Assembly (NCBI RefSeq): GCF_047730065.1
Contig: NZ_CP159829.1
Span: 620,001 to 684,000 of the forward strand
Length of the DNA stretch: 64,000 nt
Origin: Njordibacter sp028825405
Lineage (GTDB): Bacteria > Pseudomonadota > Gammaproteobacteria > Pseudomonadales > Balneatricaceae
Direction: 5' to 3'
A model generated the notes under the pieces. It was not told the DNA's origin. It saw nothing but the letters and a program-made list of their open reading frames with translations, and made no database searches. A program made the translations under genes and the position numbers. Position 1 is the first letter of the stretch; each line of letters begins with the position of its first letter. This document shows, in pieces, positions 61,096-64,000 of the stretch.

Positions 61096-62073
61096 ATGGG
61101 ATTACTTGTTAATGGAGAGTGGCATAGCGATTGGTATGACACCAAAGCCACAGGCGGACGTTTTGAACGCAAAGCCCCCAGTTTTCGTAATTGGGTTACT
61201 GCAGACGGCAGTGCTGGGCCTTCGGGCACTGGGGGCTTTAAAGCAGAGCCTAACCGTTACCACTTGTATGTATCTCTAGCTTGCCCTTGGGCCCACCGCA
61301 CCCTGATCTATCGGCAGTTAAAAGGCTTAGACCAAATGATTTCGATGTCAGTGGTAAATGCCTTTATGGGTGATGAGGGGTGGACCTTTGAACCCGGGGA
61401 CGGGGTCATTGAAGATCCAGTCAACCAAGCCACTAGAATGCATCAAGTTTATACGGCGGCGATGCCAGATTATACAGGTCGGGTGACGGTTCCTGTCATA
61501 TGGGACAAACACACTCATACTATTGTCAGTAATGAGTCACCTGAGATCATCCGTATGTTTAATTCAGCCTTTGATGACGTGGGTGCAATTGCTGGAGACT
61601 TCTGTCCTCCTGAGTTGCTCACAGAAATTGACAAATTGAATGATTTTATCTACCCCAACATCAATAATGGGGTTTACCGAGCTGGATTTGCTACCACCCA
61701 AACCGCCTATAACGATGCGGTCACTGATGTGTTTAATGGCCTAGATACCCTTGAATCTCGGTTAGCCAAGCAACGTTATTTAACGGGCAACACCATTACT
61801 GAAGCAGACTGGCGTCTATTTACCACCTTGGTGCGCTTTGATGCTGTTTATGTGGGACATTTTAAATGCAACCTGCGTCGCATCGTAGATTACCCAAATT
61901 TGTGGGGTTATTTAAAGGACTTATATCAAGTGCCAGGTGTCGCTCAAACGGTGCATGTGGAGCACTGTAAAGCACATTACTATGGCAGCCACGAAACCAT
62001 TAACCCCACCTCAATTATACCCGTAGGTCCAGTGATTGATTTTATGCAACCACACGATCGAGCGTCGATTTAG
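61096..62073 (+). CDS. Glutathionyl-hydroquinone reductase (YqjG/Xi-class GST)
   Basis: This 325-residue enzyme removes glutathione from glutathionyl-hydroquinones. The family motif LACPWAHRTL with the catalytic cysteine (about residue 62) is present, with VVNAFMGDEGW and YPNINNGVYRAGFA, and the C-terminal helical domain has ITEADWRLFTTLVRFD. The length matches the family (about 320-330). A terminator hairpin follows. Confidence 0.93.
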   Translation: MGLLVNGEWHSDWYDTKATGGRFERKAPSFRNWVTADGSAGPSGTGGFKAEPNRYHLYVSLACPWAHRTLIYRQLKGLDQMISMSVVNAFMGDEGWTFEPGDGVIEDPVNQATRMHQVYTAAMPDYTGRVTVPVIWDKHTHTIVSNESPEIIRMFNSAFDDVGAIAGDFCPPELLTEIDKLNDFIYPNINNGVYRAGFATTQTAYNDAVTDVFNGLDTLESRLAKQRYLTGNTITEADWRLFTTLVRFDAVYVGHFKCNLRRIVDYPNLWGYLKDLYQVPGVAQTVHVEHCKAHYYGSHETINPTSIIPVGPVIDFMQPHDRASI

Positions 62074-62100
62074 TCAAAGATTGGTGTTAATACCCCTTTA

Positions 62101-62126
62101 AAGATTGCTTTAGCAGTCTTTTTTTT
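62101..62126 (+). terminator. Rho-independent terminator after the pirin-GHR genes
   Basis: AAGATTGC and GCAGTCTT form an 8-bp stem (one T-G pair) with a TTTA loop, followed by seven Ts. It lies 28 bases after the GHR stop and separates it from the CDGSH fusion gene. Confidence 0.85.
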
Positions 62127-62163
62127 GCGCCTCATGCACATGAGCCAGATAGAGAAATAATAA

Positions 62164-63708
62164 ATGAAACCTGTAGTCGCTAATAATAAACCCGTTAAAG
62201 TCACCCTTGCCAAAGGTGAGGCCTATGCCTTTTGTACCTGTGGACGATCGAGTCAGCAACCCTTTTGTGATGGCTCCCATGTCGGTACTGACTTTAAACC
62301 GCAGCAGGTAGTAGCAGAGGAGGCAGGCGATGCGTATTTGTGTCAGTGCAAACATTCTTCAAATTTACCATTTTGTGATGGCAGTCATAAACAATTTGAC
62401 GAAAGTTCAATAGGTAAAGAAGGCCCTGGTTTGGGAGTTGACGCCTCTAAAATTCCCCTCGTTAGTGCCACAAAAGAAGAGCCTACTGTGGAGTTTATTC
62501 ACCAACTTGCGAGGGACGGTTTATCTAAGATGGGCCATCACGGGCCCATGGCATCTATGGGGGTGCCCCGTCACGAGTTGCCTCACTGGGATGATATTCA
62601 GATTATGACAGCACAGATGGCACGTAAACCTTTGTTTGAAGATGTGGCAGTCAGCAGTGAACTAGTGATTGGGCCAAGGGCTAAAAAGCCACTCATCTTA
62701 AAGATCCCATTATTTGTCTCAGATATGAGTTTTGGTGCATTATCAGAAGAAGCGAAGTTGTCCTTATCAATAGGTGCTGAGTTAGCTGGTACGGGCATTT
62801 GTTCTGGTGAAGGGGGCATGTTACCTGCAGAGCAACAAGCCAACTCGCGCTATTTTTATGAACTTGCTAGTGCCCAATTTGGGTACGATGAAGCTAAGTT
62901 AAAAAACGTTCAGGCCTTTCATTTCAAAGGTGGCCAAGGCGCAAAAACGGGTACTGGAGGCCATCTTCCTGGTAATAAAAATATTGGTAAAATTGCGCAA
63001 GTGCGGGGTATTGCAGCGGGTGAGGCGGCTATCTCGCCTCCCACTTTTAAAGATTTACATTCGCCTAAAGACTTCAGAAAATTTGCTGATCGGGTACGCT
63101 CTATTACGGGTGGTATTCCCATTGGCTTTAAACTCAGTGCTAACCACATCGAAAAAGACATTCAATTTGCTCTGGATGCCAGCGCTGACTATATCATTCT
63201 TGATGGACGTGGCGGTGGCACAGGGGCTGCACCTGAGATGTTTAGGGACCATATCAGTGTGCCTACGATTCCCGCATTGGCAAGGGCCCGCAAGTATTTA
63301 AATGAGCAGGGCGCAAGCGGCGAAGTCACCTTGATCATTACTGGTGGTTTGCGAGTACCGATGGATTTTGTTAAGGCCATGGCTTTAGGAGCAGATGGTG
63401 TGGCGATCTCCAATAGTGCGATGCAGTCGATCGGATGTGTGGCTGCAAGAATTTGTAATACTAATAATTGCCCCGCTGGTATTGCTACTCAAAAAGCAGA
63501 TTTACGGCAGCGATTAAATGTAGAAAAATCTTCTGTTCAACTGAAGAAATTTTTTGAATCTTCAACCCTTTTAATGCAGGTGATGGCTCGCGCCTGCGGG
63601 CATGATGCCTTAAGAAAATTTACCCAAGAGGATTTAGCAACATGGCATCGTGATATGGCGTTATTGAGTGGCATAAACTACTCAGGAATGATGCCGCCAT
63701 CGCGTTAA
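62164..63708 (+). CDS. Double CDGSH domain fused to FMN-binding glutamate-synthase-like domain
   Basis: This 514-residue protein starts with two CDGSH iron-sulfur motifs, CTCGRSSQQPFCDGSH (about residues 25-40) and CQCKHSSNLPFCDGSH (about 60-75). A glutamate-synthase-like TIM barrel follows from about 120, with GEGGMLPAEQ, KGGQGAKTGTGGHLPG, LDGRGGGTGAAP and a C-terminal CNTNNCPAGIATQ. Known glutamate synthases need a separate glutamine amidotransferase domain; this one lacks it. It is probably an FMN oxidoreductase of unknown substrate that gets electrons through the CDGSH clusters. Confidence 0.9.
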   Translation: MKPVVANNKPVKVTLAKGEAYAFCTCGRSSQQPFCDGSHVGTDFKPQQVVAEEAGDAYLCQCKHSSNLPFCDGSHKQFDESSIGKEGPGLGVDASKIPLVSATKEEPTVEFIHQLARDGLSKMGHHGPMASMGVPRHELPHWDDIQIMTAQMARKPLFEDVAVSSELVIGPRAKKPLILKIPLFVSDMSFGALSEEAKLSLSIGAELAGTGICSGEGGMLPAEQQANSRYFYELASAQFGYDEAKLKNVQAFHFKGGQGAKTGTGGHLPGNKNIGKIAQVRGIAAGEAAISPPTFKDLHSPKDFRKFADRVRSITGGIPIGFKLSANHIEKDIQFALDASADYIILDGRGGGTGAAPEMFRDHISVPTIPALARARKYLNEQGASGEVTLIITGGLRVPMDFVKAMALGADGVAISNSAMQSIGCVAARICNTNNCPAGIATQKADLRQRLNVEKSSVQLKKFFESSTLLMQVMARACGHDALRKFTQEDLATWHRDMALLSGINYSGMMPPSR

Positions 63709-63831
63709 ACTACTCACCCCAAGTGCAACATGGATAGGGGTTTTTGGATGATTTGTGTTTTGTTAATGATCCTGTAGGGTAAGCGATCACTTACTTACCG
63801 TGGGTTAATGGGGCGTGTTGTTGGCTGGTAC

Positions 63832-63880
63832 TATGTTTAAGTTATGTTTAAGTCATGTGTAAGTCACGTTTAAGTTATGT
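63832..63880. repeat. 11-bp tandem repeats (array 1)
   Basis: The units TATGTTTAAGT, TATGTTTAAGT, CATGTGTAAGT and CACGTTTAAGT follow each other, with a partial fifth unit TATGT. The array is downstream of the CDGSH fusion gene. Confidence 0.8.
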
Positions 63881-63901
63881 GTGTGCCTTATGTATTTAAT
63901 C

Positions 63902-63934
63902 AGTGTGCTATTAGTGTGCGATTAGTGTGCTATT
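63902..63934. repeat. 11-bp tandem repeats (array 2)
   Basis: AGTGTGCTATT, AGTGTGCGATT and AGTGTGCTATT repeat with the same 11-bp period as array 1 but a different sequence. Confidence 0.8.
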
Positions 63935-64000
63935 TATGTTGCAGACTTATATTGAATTTGGCAGGCTAAGGCGTAGACTAGGGCGGAAATTGAATAGTTC

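Larger units (their letters stand above)
63709..64000. other. Terminal region with two 11-bp repeat arrays, no gene seen
   Basis: The last 292 bases carry no convincing coding frame. They are dominated by the arrays at 63832-63880 and 63902-63934. The next gene may start beyond the window. Confidence 0.5.

Overview
The window looks like a contiguous chromosomal stretch from a marine, probably uncultured, gammaproteobacterium of moderate GC content. Three lines of evidence point there. The RecBCD set, YaeQ, YadGH, the unimodular-length QueF and a Gly-Cys...Leu tRNA neighbourhood are gammaproteobacterial. DMSP demethylase, a glycolate oxidase operon and a TPR-methyltransferase fusion are typical of surface-ocean bacteria. 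All recognisable genes are bacterial and there is no plasmid or prophage backbone. Genus-level placement is not possible from the sequence alone.

Layout. 1-2.9 kb: a leftward set with two tandem DmdA-type DMSP demethylase paralogues feeding a truncated O-acetylhomoserine sulfhydrylase, which together suggest DMSP-sulfur assimilation. 3.0-3.8 kb: a bacterial voltage-gated cation channel. 4.1-7.9 kb: the glycolate oxidase operon glcDEF behind a palindromic operator-like site. 8-13.3 kb: housekeeping and accessory genes (MBL-fold lipoprotein, glycine-zipper protein, Thr/Ser dehydratase, small basic protein, permease, GST). 13.4-14.9 kb: two copies of a promoter-tRNA-Glu-tRNA-Gly block, the second followed by tRNA-Cys, with a pseudoazurin gene between them. 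15.1-16.3 kb: a CbiX-type chelatase with a long His-rich tract.

16.6-23.1 kb: tRNA-Leu(TAA), whose last 14 bases recur exactly at 23053-23066. The 6.3 kb between these repeats reads as a decayed integrative element. It has an integrase relic directly beside the tRNA, an intact AttEFGH-like ABC exporter/lipocalin operon, and an RNase J-like gene fragment with about 750 bases of unexplained sequence at the right end. None of these extra pieces is a normal full-length gene.

23.1-33.8 kb: a divergent RapZ-like protein lacking the P-loop lysine, a HAD phosphatase, a three-gene Fbp-type ABC importer, an SDR, a YgjP-type metallopeptidase, a xylulokinase and YaeQ. 33.9-42.5 kb: recC-recB-recD in overlapping order. 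42.5-48.2 kb: an interrupted winged-helix gene, a large P-loop (zeta-toxin-like) protein of unknown role, yadGH, queF, a nitroreductase and tRNA-Ser. 48.3-57.8 kb: a TPR-methyltransferase, an EAL protein, a trans-sulfuration enzyme, a TetR regulator, a DUF3429-DUF393-SDR cluster and a secreted repeat protein. 57.9-63.7 kb: a LysR regulator divergent from a stress-like cluster: a 48-residue Cys/His mini-protein, a DUF6176-like protein, DoxX, pirin, glutathionyl-hydroquinone reductase and a double-CDGSH/glutamate-synthase-domain fusion.

A recurring feature of the intergenic DNA is short imperfect tandem arrays with 7, 8, 10, 11, 13 or 15 bp units, seen in at least eight places.
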